Shown here piece after piece: positions 45,372 to 54,348 of a stretch of DNA of 64,000 nt. Made by a program: the position numbers and the translations under genes. Each line of letters starts with the position of its first letter. The stretch's first letter is position 1. Location of the stretch: positions 82,467-146,466 of the forward strand of contig JAUXNJ010000012.1 in NCBI GenBank assembly GCA_030682795.1, read 5' to 3'. The notes under the pieces are model-generated. The model saw only the letters and a list, made by a program, of their open reading frames with translations, had not been told where the DNA came from and did not search any database. Source of the DNA: Sphingobacteriaceae bacterium. GTDB taxonomy: Bacteria > Bacteroidota > Bacteroidia > UBA7662.

Positions 45372-46457
45372 ATGAAAAATACAGCCCTTTATCAGACCCA
45401 TATCGACCTAGGCGCCAAAATGGTACCTTTTGCGGGATACAATATGCCAGTGAGTTACGCAGGTATCAAACAAGAGCACCAGCGGGTGCGCGAGGCCTTG
45501 GGTATGTTTGATGTTTCGCACATGGGTGAGTTCCTGATTTCGGGTCCCAATGCCCTCGATTTAATTCAGTACATTACCACCAACGACGCATCCAAACTCG
45601 AAGACGGCAAGGTGCAATATTCTTGCATGCCCAATGGCGAAGGCGGAATAGTGGATGATTTGTTGGTGTATCGGATGTCTGAAACCAAATATTTGCTGGT
45701 GGTGAATGCATCGAACATGGAAAAGGACTGGAACTGGATCAAGCGCCAGAACCGCTGGAATGTAGACATGCAGGATTTGAGCGACAATTTGTCGCTGCTT
45801 GCTGTGCAAGGCCCGAAAGCTGTAGAAGCCTTACAAGCCTTAACATCAGTGAATTTGGCTGATATAACTTACTACAGCTTTGTTACCGGCACTTTTGCTG
45901 GGGTTGAAGATGTGATTATTTCGGCCACGGGCTATACAGGTGCGGGTGGTTTTGAATTGTATATCCCTAATGCCAGCGCTACTAAAGTATGGAATGCGGT
46001 GATGCAAGCGGGTGAAGCTTTTGGTATTTTGCCTTGTGGCTTGGGTTGCAGAGATACACTGCGCTTGGAGATGGGCTTTTGCTTGTATGGCAACGATATT
46101 GACGATACTACTTCGCCTTTAGAGGCTGGTTTGGGCTGGATTACCAAGTTTACCAAGGATTTTGTGGACAGCGACAAAATGCTCAAGCTCAAAGAAGCGG
46201 GTTTGCAGCGTAAATTGGTTGGTTTTGAGATGTTAGAGCGTGGCATTGCCCGCCAGCATTACCCCATTTGTGATGCCGATGGCCGTAAAATTGGGGAAGT
46301 AACTTCTGGTAGCGAATCACCTTCTACCGGTAAGTTGATTGGTATGGGCTATGTAGCAACTGCCTTTTCGAAGGTAGATAGCCGTATTTTTATTGAAATC
46401 AGAGGCAAATTGATTCCTGCGCAAGTGGTAAAAATGCCTTTTTATAAGCCTGCATGA
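45372..46457 (+). CDS. gcvT: Aminomethyltransferase GcvT (glycine cleavage T protein)
   Basis: A 361-residue enzyme that transfers the methylene group from lipoyl-bound aminomethyl of GcvH to THF, releasing ammonia. Conserved features: ARMG-equivalent DLGAKMVPFAGYNMPVSY, FDVSHMGEF, CGLGCRDTLRLEMGFCLYG, and the C-terminal GEVTSGSESPSTGKLIGMGY. Complete length. GcvP and GcvH genes are not in the window. The stop overlaps the comB start as ATGA, an unusual pair. Confidence 0.97.
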   Translation: MKNTALYQTHIDLGAKMVPFAGYNMPVSYAGIKQEHQRVREALGMFDVSHMGEFLISGPNALDLIQYITTNDASKLEDGKVQYSCMPNGEGGIVDDLLVYRMSETKYLLVVNASNMEKDWNWIKRQNRWNVDMQDLSDNLSLLAVQGPKAVEALQALTSVNLADITYYSFVTGTFAGVEDVIISATGYTGAGGFELYIPNASATKVWNAVMQAGEAFGILPCGLGCRDTLRLEMGFCLYGNDIDDTTSPLEAGLGWITKFTKDFVDSDKMLKLKEAGLQRKLVGFEMLERGIARQHYPICDADGRKIGEVTSGSESPSTGKLIGMGYVATAFSKVDSRIFIEIRGKLIPAQVVKMPFYKPA

Positions 46458-47158
46458 GTAGGAAAGTAGAAGTTTGTTTGAGTCCCCGCCTGGTCGATCG
46501 TTATGATTTAACGAATCGTATTGTGGTGGTGACCGATGTGCTGCGGGCAACTTCGGCCATGGTGGCGGGTTTAGCGAGCGGCGTGGTGGCCATTCGGCCG
46601 GTGGAAACGGTGGAAGCGAGTGCCGCATTGCGTGCCCATGGCTATTTGGCGGCGGCCGAGCGAGAGGGGCAGGTGGTGGAGGGCTTTGATTTTGGCAATT
46701 CGCCTTATGCGTTTATGCGGCCGGAGGTGCAGGGACAAAAAATTGCACTTACCACCACCAACGGCACCCGGGCCATTGCTCTGGTAGTTAATGCGCCTTT
46801 GGTTTTGATTGGTGCCTTTGTTAATTTAGAAGCAATTGTTGATTTTCTAAAAAACAGGAGTGAGGATGTACTCATTCTATGCTCGGGTTGGAAGGATAAT
46901 TTCAATTTAGAGGATAGCCTATTTGCTGGCGCTGTAGTGGCTGGTTTGCGCGGTCCCGAAGTGCACAGCTGTGATGCGGGTTTGGCGACTGCACTGTTGT
47001 ACGACCAACTCCAACACGATTTGTTTGGAGCCATCCAGCGGTCGTCGCATTACCATCGTCTGGCCAAAATGGGCATCGAAGAAGACATTCGTTTTTGCAT
47101 GCAACGCAATGTTTTTTCGGTGGTTCCTGTTTTGCGCAATGGTGAAATAGTGCTGTAA
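46454..47158 (+). CDS. 2-phosphosulfolactate phosphatase-like protein (ComB family)
   Basis: A 234-residue member of the ComB family, named for the enzyme that hydrolyses 2-phosphosulfolactate in archaeal coenzyme M synthesis. Family features: VVVTDVLRATSAMVAGLASG, IALTTTNGTRAI and the C-terminal ILCSGWKDNFNLEDSLFAGA. No other coenzyme M gene is nearby, so the bacterial role is uncertain; it may act on another sulfo- or phosphosugar. It overlaps gcvT by ATGA, so it is co-translated with a one-carbon enzyme. Confidence 0.85.
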   Translation: MSRKVEVCLSPRLVDRYDLTNRIVVVTDVLRATSAMVAGLASGVVAIRPVETVEASAALRAHGYLAAAEREGQVVEGFDFGNSPYAFMRPEVQGQKIALTTTNGTRAIALVVNAPLVLIGAFVNLEAIVDFLKNRSEDVLILCSGWKDNFNLEDSLFAGAVVAGLRGPEVHSCDAGLATALLYDQLQHDLFGAIQRSSHYHRLAKMGIEEDIRFCMQRNVFSVVPVLRNGEIVL

Positions 47159-47237
47159 GATAAGGTGTGCGCCTTGCTAAAATTTTGGCAAATCGAATGG
47201 ACTTGCTATCTTGTCCATCAACCTAAACCCTGCCTAC

Positions 47238-48113
47238 ATGGAACAAAGTAACCTTACGGCCCTGTTTTTACCGCTCGCTCTGGGTATCATTATGCTCGGC
47301 ATGGGCATGACGCTTACCATTGCAGATTTTAAAAGGGTATTTGTGTATCCCAAGGCGGTATTGCTGGGCTTGGGTAACCAATTACTTTTACTGCCCATCT
47401 TGGGCTTTTTGCTGGCAACAGGTTTTAACTTAAAGCCCGAATTGGCAGTGGGCATCATGTTATTGGCTTTGTGTCCTGGTGGCGCTACCTCCAACATCAT
47501 TTCGCATTTGGCCAAGGCCGATTTGGCGCTGTCGATTTCGTTAACGGCCATCAGCTCCACGGTCACTAATTTCACCATCCCCATATTTTTAAACCTGGCC
47601 CTTTTTCATTTTATGGGAGGGGAAGAGGCTGTTCAGTTGCCGCTGGGTAAGACCATGGTGCAGATTTTTGTGGTGACCATTTTGCCGGTATCGATAGGCA
47701 TGCTCATCAAGCAACGTTTTCCAGCCTTTACTGAGAAGAGTTTGAAGGCGGTAAATATTATGTCGGCTGTGTTTTTTGTGCTTATTTTATTGCTAGCCAT
47801 TTTAAAAGAACGGGCGAACATTGTGCCGTATTTTGTTCAAGCAGGGGTTCCGGCTTTGGCGTTAAATTTGGCTGCACTGTTGTTGGGCTACGTCACAGGC
47901 TTGTTATTTGCCCTTAATTTCAAGCAGCGGGTTGCCATTTCTATAGAAACGGGCATTCAAAACGGCACGCTGGCTATTGGTATAGCTTTGAGTCCGGCCA
48001 TCTTGAACAATACCGAAATTGCCATTCCTGCCGCCATTTACAGCTTGATGATGTTTATTACTGCAACTTTGGTGGTGCTGTGGTCGCGCAAGCGGGCGGA
48101 TTTAGATATTTGA
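47238..48113 (+). CDS. Bile acid:sodium symporter (BASS)-family transporter
   Basis: A 291-residue polytopic membrane protein with about nine hydrophobic helices. The N-terminus LGIIMLGMGMTLTIADFKRV and the LLALCPGGATSNIISHLAKADLA stretch are typical of BASS-family sodium symporters that carry organic anions. An upstream TTG at 47211 would add nine residues; ATG 47238 (MEQSNLTALFLPLA) is preferred. The substrate is unknown. It converges with the MazG-type gene after two bases. Confidence 0.9.
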   Translation: MEQSNLTALFLPLALGIIMLGMGMTLTIADFKRVFVYPKAVLLGLGNQLLLLPILGFLLATGFNLKPELAVGIMLLALCPGGATSNIISHLAKADLALSISLTAISSTVTNFTIPIFLNLALFHFMGGEEAVQLPLGKTMVQIFVVTILPVSIGMLIKQRFPAFTEKSLKAVNIMSAVFFVLILLLAILKERANIVPYFVQAGVPALALNLAALLLGYVTGLLFALNFKQRVAISIETGIQNGTLAIGIALSPAILNNTEIAIPAAIYSLMMFITATLVVLWSRKRADLDI

Positions 48114-48115
48114 GG

Positions 48116-48460
48116 CTATTTCAGCTTCTCGTTTTGGTGGTGACGGCTTTGGTCGCGACTGGTTTTTTTGGCCATGTTTTTGGCGAAGGCCTCACTGAGA
48201 TTGACGCCTGTTTGGTTGGCTAAACAAATAAGTACCCATAAAATATCAGCCATTTCATCGCCTAAATCGCGGTTTTTTTCGCTTTCTTTGAAAGATTGTT
48301 CTCCGTAGGTGCGCGACATGAGCCGGGCCAGTTCGCCCACTTCTTCCATTAAAATGGCGGTATTGGTGAGCTCGTTGAAATAACGAACGCCAACAGTTTT
48401 GATCCACTGGTCTACCAGGTCTTGGGCCTGTTGCAGGCTGATTTCGGGCTGCTTTTCCAT
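48116..48460 (-). CDS. MazG-type nucleotide pyrophosphohydrolase
   Basis: A 114-residue all-alpha NTP pyrophosphatase. The metal-binding pattern E40-xx-E43 (in MEEVGELA) and E69-xx-D72 (in GDEMADILWVL) matches the MazG/iMazG superfamily. Members remove non-canonical or excess nucleotides. It is a single-domain protein, smaller than the two-domain E. coli MazG. It follows the DinB-like gene by four bases on the same strand. Confidence 0.88.
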   Translation of the reverse strand: MEKQPEISLQQAQDLVDQWIKTVGVRYFNELTNTAILMEEVGELARLMSRTYGEQSFKESEKNRDLGDEMADILWVLICLANQTGVNLSEAFAKNMAKKTSRDQSRHHQNEKLK

Positions 48461-48464
48461 CTGT

Positions 48465-48908
48465 TTACATTAAATCAAATTGCTCAAAATGGTGGTTCCA
48501 ATGCCGATTGTGGAACTGCAACCACTGTTCTTTATTCAAAGGACCAAAAAAGGGATGGATGGGTTTGTCGTTTGGATTGGCCTCGTAATGCGCCTCGAAT
48601 ACCACCAACATCTGCTCCAATAGCGCAATGGCCTCTTCCATGGAAGCGGTTTTGAGCGGCTTGAGACTGGCTGGCTCCTCGGTAAACTTGAGGTCCCTGG
48701 GGAAAGGCTTATCGCTGTACAGAAACTCGAGGCGCGCAGGAATTTTTTCATCGGCAATGAGCTGCGGCAGGTATACCTTACCATTCGACATGCGCATGCT
48801 GCCAGACAAATGTTCAATCATGTGGTGTGGACTCATGATGCCCCATTTGGCTTGGCGATCGGCCGGAAGGCTGCGTAAAAGTGCGATTCTTTCGAAAAGA
48901 TTATTCAT
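48465..48908 (-). CDS. DinB-like (DUF1569) protein
   Basis: A 147-residue protein with the histidine-rich N-terminal SPHHMIEHLSG (H28/H29/H33) and the C-terminal FHNRHWNHHFEQF, arranged like the metal site of the DinB/DUF1569 superfamily (four-helix bundle). Members are thought to bind divalent metals; some act as thiol-dependent S-transferases, but this is not established for this protein. It overlaps the MORN-like gene by eight bases and precedes the MazG-type gene. Confidence 0.72.
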   Translation of the reverse strand: MNNLFERIALLRSLPADRQAKWGIMSPHHMIEHLSGSMRMSNGKVYLPQLIADEKIPARLEFLYSDKPFPRDLKFTEEPASLKPLKTASMEEAIALLEQMLVVFEAHYEANPNDKPIHPFFGPLNKEQWLQFHNRHWNHHFEQFDLM

Positions 48909-49470
48909 GACGTGGGGGAGGTTGTGGGGACTGAAAGTCGGTTAACTTAATCGGTTCAGGAGGCGTTTTGTAGTCTACTTCATATTTCAAAACTCCTTTT
49001 TTGTCGTAAAAGTACCACAAGCCCGCACGCATGTCTTGACTGTATTGGCCTTTTTGTTTGAGCTGACCAAAGCGATCATAAAAGCGTGCAGGACCATTAC
49101 GCACGCCTTCTTCATAAAAAATAACTGATTCGAGCTTGCCATTGCGCCGGTAGTCGTAATAGTTGCCGGTATAAATGGCCAGCCAATTTTGGTCGGGACC
49201 AATGGCCATATGTGCTAAGTACTTGGCGCGCAGGTGTTTGAATTCTTGGTCGTAATACACCGAAATACGTGCAAACCAGCGATTCTGGGTATAGTTCCAG
49301 CAGTAAATGGTGTTTTTAACGGTATCAGTGCTATCGCATTCAAATTCAACATCTTCAATGGTAATAGAAAGCGTTTCTCCTTTGTAAGTGGGCAATGGCA
49401 GGGCTGGTTGTTGCCCCCAGGCACTACTTGCGAACAGAATCAAAAACCAGAGGGCTTTCATATTTTTCAT
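48901..49470 (-). CDS. Exported MORN-like/YwqK-type repeat protein
   Basis: A 189-residue protein with a signal peptide (residues 1-19, ending AWGQQ) and C-terminal antitoxin YwqK/MORN-like repeats: YYDYRRNGKLESVIFYEEG, GPARFYDRFGQLKQKGQYSQ and GLWYFYDKKGVLKYEVDY. Bacteroidota use many of these as exported beta-sheet repeats; the toxin-antitoxin name is only inherited from a family label. The end is Pro-rich (PQPPPRHE). An alternative start at 49461 (MKALWFL) gives a cleaner signal peptide. Overlap with the DUF1569-like gene is eight bases. Confidence 0.78.
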   Translation of the reverse strand: MKNMKALWFLILFASSAWGQQPALPLPTYKGETLSITIEDVEFECDSTDTVKNTIYCWNYTQNRWFARISVYYDQEFKHLRAKYLAHMAIGPDQNWLAIYTGNYYDYRRNGKLESVIFYEEGVRNGPARFYDRFGQLKQKGQYSQDMRAGLWYFYDKKGVLKYEVDYKTPPEPIKLTDFQSPQPPPRHE

Positions 49471-49546
49471 TGAAACTAGTCAAACAAGGTACAACGCTAA
49501 GGAGCTGTTTGTACAACGGTGGCTTTCTTTTGCCAATATACGAAGC

Positions 49547-49999
49547 TTATACTTTGTCTTTAGAATCGATTACAATGGTTACCGGACCGTCGTTGGTAAG
49601 TTGCACCTGCATAGTTGCACCAAAAATGCCACAGGCCACAGCTCTTCCAAGCAAATCGGCCAATTGTTGTTTAAAAGCTTCGTACAAAGGAATGGCTTGT
49701 TCGGGGCGTGCAGCTTGAATAAAGCTGGGTCGGTTACCTTTTTTAGTGGAGGCGTGGAGGGTAAACTGACTAACGACCAACAACTCGCCATTGATGTCCT
49801 GCACCGAGCGATTCATTAGTCCATTTTCATCGCTGAAAATGCGCATTTGAACGAGTTTAGAAGCCATCCATTGGAGATCCTCTTTGGTATCAGCGGCTTC
49901 AAAGCCTACCAAGAGCAGTAAACCGGTGCCAATCTGACCCACGATTGCATCCGCTACTTGCACAGTAGCTTGGCTAACCCGTTGCACTACTACTTTCAT
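49547..49999 (-). CDS. dtd: D-aminoacyl-tRNA deacylase
   Basis: A 150-residue dimeric proofreading enzyme that removes D-amino acids (and glycine from tRNA-Ala) from tRNA. Family motifs: KVVVQRVSQATVQV at the N-terminus, LLVVSQFTLHAST, and the C-terminal NDGPVTIVID with the cross-subunit Gly-cisPro. Its ATG overlaps the TGA of the lipoprotein gene in an ATGA junction, so the two are co-translated. Confidence 0.97.
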   Translation of the reverse strand: MKVVVQRVSQATVQVADAIVGQIGTGLLLLVGFEAADTKEDLQWMASKLVQMRIFSDENGLMNRSVQDINGELLVVSQFTLHASTKKGNRPSFIQAARPEQAIPLYEAFKQQLADLLGRAVACGIFGATMQVQLTNDGPVTIVIDSKDKV

Positions 50000-50808
50000 G
50001 GGAGTCGGTAGTATACAGCTTGCTCTTCAAAAAGGTCTGGTGCCTCGTCGCGGAAGCTGTGGAAGCGGAGACTGTCGCCATCCAGCTGCCAATAATAACT
50101 ATCGTGCTTGTTGGCACTTCTGTATAACCATACCACATCCATAAAAGCGGGATAGCTATCATAACCTAAAATAAAGCGGTACTTATTGTAGCTGCTGATG
50201 CCCCGTACAAAGCCTTTTTGGTCGAATTGCAGCTTACCACCAAAGGGGCGCTCGGCGCGGGCCGACTGCCAGGTGCCTTTTAATAGACCACCAATGATTT
50301 GCCGTTCAACCGCGTTGCCTGCCGTTTCGAGGGTTTTGTTCAGGCGTGTAAATCGATAGTTTACATCGTCGGCCAGTAATAAAAGTTCCTTTTTAAAGGG
50401 ATCATACTCGAATTCAAATTGATAATCGGTGTTGCCGTCGCAGCTTTTGAGACTAAGCTTGTCGATATTGCGCGTATAGGTACCTGAACAAGCCTCGTTA
50501 TAGCCAAACACAATTTGCATGCTGCTATCGGCCTCGTTTATCACGACTTCAACGATGGGCAACATTTTTTGTTGGCTGAAAAAGGCACTTTTGCTTTGTT
50601 GAATGCTACTGATAAATCCATTGTTTACCCAATGACCAGTAAGTGTGTCGCGTACAATATCTACCACTTCTAACAGGGTTTCTATAGAGTCTGTAGCAAT
50701 AGCTTCGGTTTCTACGGTTTCAGACGTGGGCTCGTCTCCACAGGCGCTCAGCAGTAAAAAGCTAGCCAAGAGGAAAGTCAGGAGGATTTTGGTGTATCGG
50801 AGGGTCAT
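49996..50808 (-). CDS. Lipoprotein of unknown function
   Basis: A 270-residue lipoprotein. The signal peptide ends at the lipobox LLLSAC near residue 22, followed by a Glu/Thr-rich spacer and a beta-rich domain with repeated features (SGTYTRNIDKLSL, YRFILGYDSYPAFMDVV, a later DSYYWQLDGDSLRF). No catalytic motif is seen. The final gene dtd overlaps it by four bases. Its location behind rsgA (10-base gap) suggests one operon lon-rsgA-lipoprotein-dtd or part of it. Confidence 0.75.
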   Translation of the reverse strand: MTLRYTKILLTFLLASFLLLSACGDEPTSETVETEAIATDSIETLLEVVDIVRDTLTGHWVNNGFISSIQQSKSAFFSQQKMLPIVEVVINEADSSMQIVFGYNEACSGTYTRNIDKLSLKSCDGNTDYQFEFEYDPFKKELLLLADDVNYRFTRLNKTLETAGNAVERQIIGGLLKGTWQSARAERPFGGKLQFDQKGFVRGISSYNKYRFILGYDSYPAFMDVVWLYRSANKHDSYYWQLDGDSLRFHSFRDEAPDLFEEQAVYYRLP

Positions 50809-50818
50809 AGGTAGGTGC

Positions 50819-51736
50819 TTAATTAAATTGGTCTTCGTTGTGTAGAATGCTCAAATAGCTGCGGTAGCGTTCGGGGGCAATTTTGCCGGCTTCTACGGCC
50901 GCCAGTACCGCGCACTGGGGCTCGTGCGTGTGGGTGCAAGTGTTGAATTTGCAGTTTTTGAGGAAGGCCCGCATTTCGGGGAAATGGTGACTGAGCTCGT
51001 AGCCGTTGATGTCGATGATGCCGAGCTCCTTGATGCCGGGGGTATCGATGATTTGGGTGTGTTTGGTGGCTTCGAACAGCTCGGCAAAGGTGGTGGTGTG
51101 CTTGCCTTTTTGCGAATAGTCGCTGATGTTGCCGGTGCGGAGCTGCAGCTCGGGGTAGAGGGCGTTGAGCAGACTGCTCTTGCCAACGCCCGAGAAGCCG
51201 CTGATGAGGGTGGTTTTATCCTTCAGCCAGGTGCGAATGCGGTCTAAACCTTCTCCATTTTGGGTAGAGCAATGGTCGAGTGGGTAGCCCGCCGGCTTGT
51301 AGATGTTCAACATTTCGTCGTACACTTCGTAAGCATCGGGCCCCCAAAGGTCGGTTTTGTTGAAAATCACCTTGCAGGGTATGCCATAAGCTTCGGCGGT
51401 AAGCAAAAAACGGTCGATAAAGCCGAGCGAAATGCGCGGCTGAAACAAAGTCACCAACAAAAGCGCTTGGTCGATGTTGGCGGCCAGTACGTGTGTTTGC
51501 TTGCTCAAATTGGTGGCCTTGCGGATGATGTAGTTGCGGCGGGGCAGCAGCTCGGTAATTACCGAGCCGTCGCGCTCGTCGTGGTCAAACAGCACCTGAT
51601 CGCCAACGGCAACGGGATTGGTGGCTTTGCTTCCTTGCAAACGCATTTTGCCGCGCATGCGACAGTCGTACAGGGCCCCATCCGCTCCTTTTACGGTGTA
51701 CCAGCTGCCGGTTGACTTAATGACTAATCCTTGCAC
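50819..51736 (-). CDS. rsgA: Small-subunit ribosome biogenesis GTPase RsgA
   Basis: A 305-residue GTPase that checks late 30S assembly. The circularly permuted G-domain has NKTDLW (G4) before GFSGVGKSSLLNAL (G1) and IDTPG (G3); an N-terminal OB-fold and a C-terminal zinc knuckle (CKFNTCTHTHEPQCAV) complete the family. The start is GTG at 51736, eight bases after the lon stop, so it is likely co-transcribed with lon. Confidence 0.96.
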   Translation of the reverse strand: MQGLVIKSTGSWYTVKGADGALYDCRMRGKMRLQGSKATNPVAVGDQVLFDHDERDGSVITELLPRRNYIIRKATNLSKQTHVLAANIDQALLLVTLFQPRISLGFIDRFLLTAEAYGIPCKVIFNKTDLWGPDAYEVYDEMLNIYKPAGYPLDHCSTQNGEGLDRIRTWLKDKTTLISGFSGVGKSSLLNALYPELQLRTGNISDYSQKGKHTTTFAELFEATKHTQIIDTPGIKELGIIDINGYELSHHFPEMRAFLKNCKFNTCTHTHEPQCAVLAAVEAGKIAPERYRSYLSILHNEDQFN

Positions 51737-51744
51737 AATGCGAA

Positions 51745-54231
51745 TTAATCGGTTTTTTTGCTGTCGAGCACGATGTACTGGCTGAAATCACGGGCATTTT
51801 TGATTTTTTCTTTCAAAAGTGCCAAATCCACCACCTCTTGCATGCGGTCTACATAATGGAAGGTCAAATCGCTGATGTATTCTGGCTTGATGTCTTCCAC
51901 ATCCTTGCGGTTTTGACTGCTCATGATGATGTTGGTGATGCCCGCACGTTTGGCTGCCAAAATCTTCTCTTTGATGCCACCCACAGGCAACACCTTGCCG
52001 CGTAAGGTTGCCTCGCCGGTCATGGCGAGTTTGTTACGCACCTTGCGCTGAGTATAAGCCGAAATGATGCTGGTGAGCATGGTTACGCCGGCTGATGGAC
52101 CGTCTTTCGGTGTGGCGCCCTCTGGCACGTGGATGTGCAGGTCGGTGCAATCAAAAATGCGGTAGTCGATGCCCAGCTCCTCTGCATGACTCTTGATGTA
52201 GGCCAAAGCAATGCTGGCCGATTCTTTCATCACCTCGCCGAGGTTACCAGTAACATTGATGCGGCCTTTGCCTCGGCTCAAGCTGCTTTCTATGAAAAGG
52301 ATGTCGCCACCCACCGAGGTCCAGGCTAAGCCCGTAACCACACCGGCGGTGTCGTTGCCTTCGTGTTGGTCTTGTTCGAAAATGCGTGGACCTAAAATCT
52401 TGCGGGCCGCGGCCTCGTTTACTTCTTTATCGTAATCTTCTTCCAAAGCTTTTAACTTGGCATAACCCCGCACCAAGGAGGCAATGCGTTTGTCGAGGGT
52501 ACGCACGCCAGACTCCCGCGTATAGCCTTCAATGGCGTGGCGGATCATTTGGGTGGAGATTTTTAAATCCTTCTTATCTAAACCATGAGCCTCCAATTGC
52601 TTGGGGATGAGGTATTTTTTAGCGATTTCAATCTTCTCTTCAATGGTGTAACCGTTGATTTCGATTACTTCCATGCGGTCGAGCAGGGCGGGTTGGATGG
52701 TTTGCAGACTGTTGGCCGTGGCTATGAACAACACCTTGCTCAGGTCGTAGTCGAGCTCGAGGTAGTGGTCGAAGAAGGTGCTGTTTTGCTCCGGATCGAG
52801 CACTTCGAGCAGGGCCGAAGATACGTCGCCGCGGTAGTCGCTGCCTACCTTGTCGATTTCGTCGAGGGCCATCACGGGATTGCTGCTGCCGGCTTTTTTA
52901 ATGCTCTGGATGATGCGACCGGGCATGGCGCCGATGTAGGTTTTGCGGTGACCGCGAATGGTGGCTTCGTCGTGCACGCCGCCCAAACTCATACGCACAT
53001 ATTCGCGCCCAACGGCACTGGCAATGCTTTTGCCGAGCGAGGTTTTACCCACTCCGGGAGGTCCTACTAACAAGAGGATAGGCGCCTTCATATTGGCCTT
53101 GAGCTTTAACACCGCCAAATATTCTAAAATGCGGTCTTTTACTTTCTCCAAGCCATAGTGATCGTTATCGAGTATTTTTTTTGCTCGTTTTAGGTCGAAA
53201 CGGTCTTTGCTGTACTGCTCCCAAGGCAACTCCAACAGCAACTCCACGTAGTTCAGCACCACGCTGTAATCGGCCGCGGCCGGATTCATGCGCTGCAATT
53301 TGTCGAGTTCTTTGTGGAAATGCTCCTGCACCGCCTTGTTCCACTTTTTCTTTTTACCGCGCTCGCGTAGGTTTTGCACCTCGAGGTCGGGGGTGGCTCC
53401 GCCCAATTCTTCTTGGATGGTTTTGAGCTGCTGGTGTAAGAAGTATTCGCGCTGTTGCTTGTCTAAATCCACCTTTACCTTGCTCTGGATTTGGTTTTTG
53501 AGCTCCAGCATTTGAAACTCTTTGGTAAGATAGGTAAGCACCTCGGTGGCGCGCTCTTTTAGATTTTCGATTTCGAGCAAGCGCTGCTTCTCGGCCACTT
53601 CAATGTTGAGGTTGCTGGCGATGAAGTTGATGAGGAAGGCAGGGGTATCGATGTTTTTGAGGGCAATGGCGGCTTCGCTCGGAATGTTCGGTGACATCTG
53701 GATGATCTGCTGCGCCAAATCCTTCATCGAGCCAATCAAGGCCTCAAATTCTTTGTCGTTTTTGCGCGATTTGATGTCTTTACTGTGCGCAATTTTGGCC
53801 TTCAAATAAGGCTCGGTGGCGGTGAGCTCAACCAAACGCATGCGCTGGCGACCTTGAATAATCACCGTAGTATTGCCATCGGGCATGCGCAGCATTTTGA
53901 GGATGCGGGCCACGGTGCCAATGGCGTGCAGGTCGGTAAAGCCGGGGTCTTCCACCGAAACATCTTTTTGCGATACTACGCCAATGGTTTTACTCGAGCT
54001 GTTGGCATCGCGGATGAGCTTGATCGATTTATCGCGGCCCACGGTAATGGGAATGACCACGCCTGGAAAAAGCACGGTATTGCGAAGCGGTAATATTGGC
54101 AGTTCTTCGGGAAAATTGTCGCCTTTGTCGTCTTCGCCCTCGTCACCAACGGTCATGATGGGGATAAATTCGGCATCGTCGTCGTAGCCTTGGAGTCCAA
54201 ATATGTTGTCAGAAGGATAATTATCGTTCAT
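51745..54231 (-). CDS. lon: ATP-dependent protease Lon
   Basis: An 828-residue cytosolic AAA+ protease that degrades misfolded and selected regulatory proteins. Domains: N-terminal substrate-binding LON domain after an acidic ~40-residue extension, coiled-coil middle, AAA+ module with Walker [10 protein letters not shown], and the S16 protease with catalytic S713 in DGPSAGVTM and K756 in GGIKEKIL. Intact. A sigma-54-type promoter sits 60 bases upstream. It is followed by rsgA after eight bases. Confidence 0.98.
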   Translation of the reverse strand: MNDNYPSDNIFGLQGYDDDAEFIPIMTVGDEGEDDKGDNFPEELPILPLRNTVLFPGVVIPITVGRDKSIKLIRDANSSSKTIGVVSQKDVSVEDPGFTDLHAIGTVARILKMLRMPDGNTTVIIQGRQRMRLVELTATEPYLKAKIAHSKDIKSRKNDKEFEALIGSMKDLAQQIIQMSPNIPSEAAIALKNIDTPAFLINFIASNLNIEVAEKQRLLEIENLKERATEVLTYLTKEFQMLELKNQIQSKVKVDLDKQQREYFLHQQLKTIQEELGGATPDLEVQNLRERGKKKKWNKAVQEHFHKELDKLQRMNPAAADYSVVLNYVELLLELPWEQYSKDRFDLKRAKKILDNDHYGLEKVKDRILEYLAVLKLKANMKAPILLLVGPPGVGKTSLGKSIASAVGREYVRMSLGGVHDEATIRGHRKTYIGAMPGRIIQSIKKAGSSNPVMALDEIDKVGSDYRGDVSSALLEVLDPEQNSTFFDHYLELDYDLSKVLFIATANSLQTIQPALLDRMEVIEINGYTIEEKIEIAKKYLIPKQLEAHGLDKKDLKISTQMIRHAIEGYTRESGVRTLDKRIASLVRGYAKLKALEEDYDKEVNEAAARKILGPRIFEQDQHEGNDTAGVVTGLAWTSVGGDILFIESSLSRGKGRINVTGNLGEVMKESASIALAYIKSHAEELGIDYRIFDCTDLHIHVPEGATPKDGPSAGVTMLTSIISAYTQRKVRNKLAMTGEATLRGKVLPVGGIKEKILAAKRAGITNIIMSSQNRKDVEDIKPEYISDLTFHYVDRMQEVVDLALLKEKIKNARDFSQYIVLDSKKTD

Positions 54232-54290
54232 AATGGTTTACAAGATAAGCAATGTGTCAGGATGGCAGCTATGCGCCACCCCCTTAGGTA

Positions 54291-54306
54291 GGCAAGAACG
54301 ATGCCA
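54291..54306 (-). promoter_or_regulatory. Sigma-54-like promoter for lon
   Basis: Minus-strand TGGCATCGTTCTTGCC fits TGGCAC-N5-TTGCw with one change at the sixth base and C in the last position; GG and GC are 10 bases apart as required. Predicted start near 54280, about 50 bases before the lon ATG. Weaker than the htpG site, but supported by the same spacing and heat-shock context. Confidence 0.5.
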
Positions 54307-54348
54307 TTCGCTAAAAATGGCTGTTTTCTGCTGTAATGACGCCTGAAT

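Noticed and set aside
48901..49470. Toxin-antitoxin antitoxin (YwqK label)
   Set aside because: The repeats are MORN-like and the protein has a signal peptide; no toxin gene adjoins it.
54254..54275. Sigma-54 element closer to lon (TGACACATTGC)
   Set aside because: The spacing between the two conserved dinucleotides is far too short for RpoN; the upstream element at 54291-54306 has the correct spacing.
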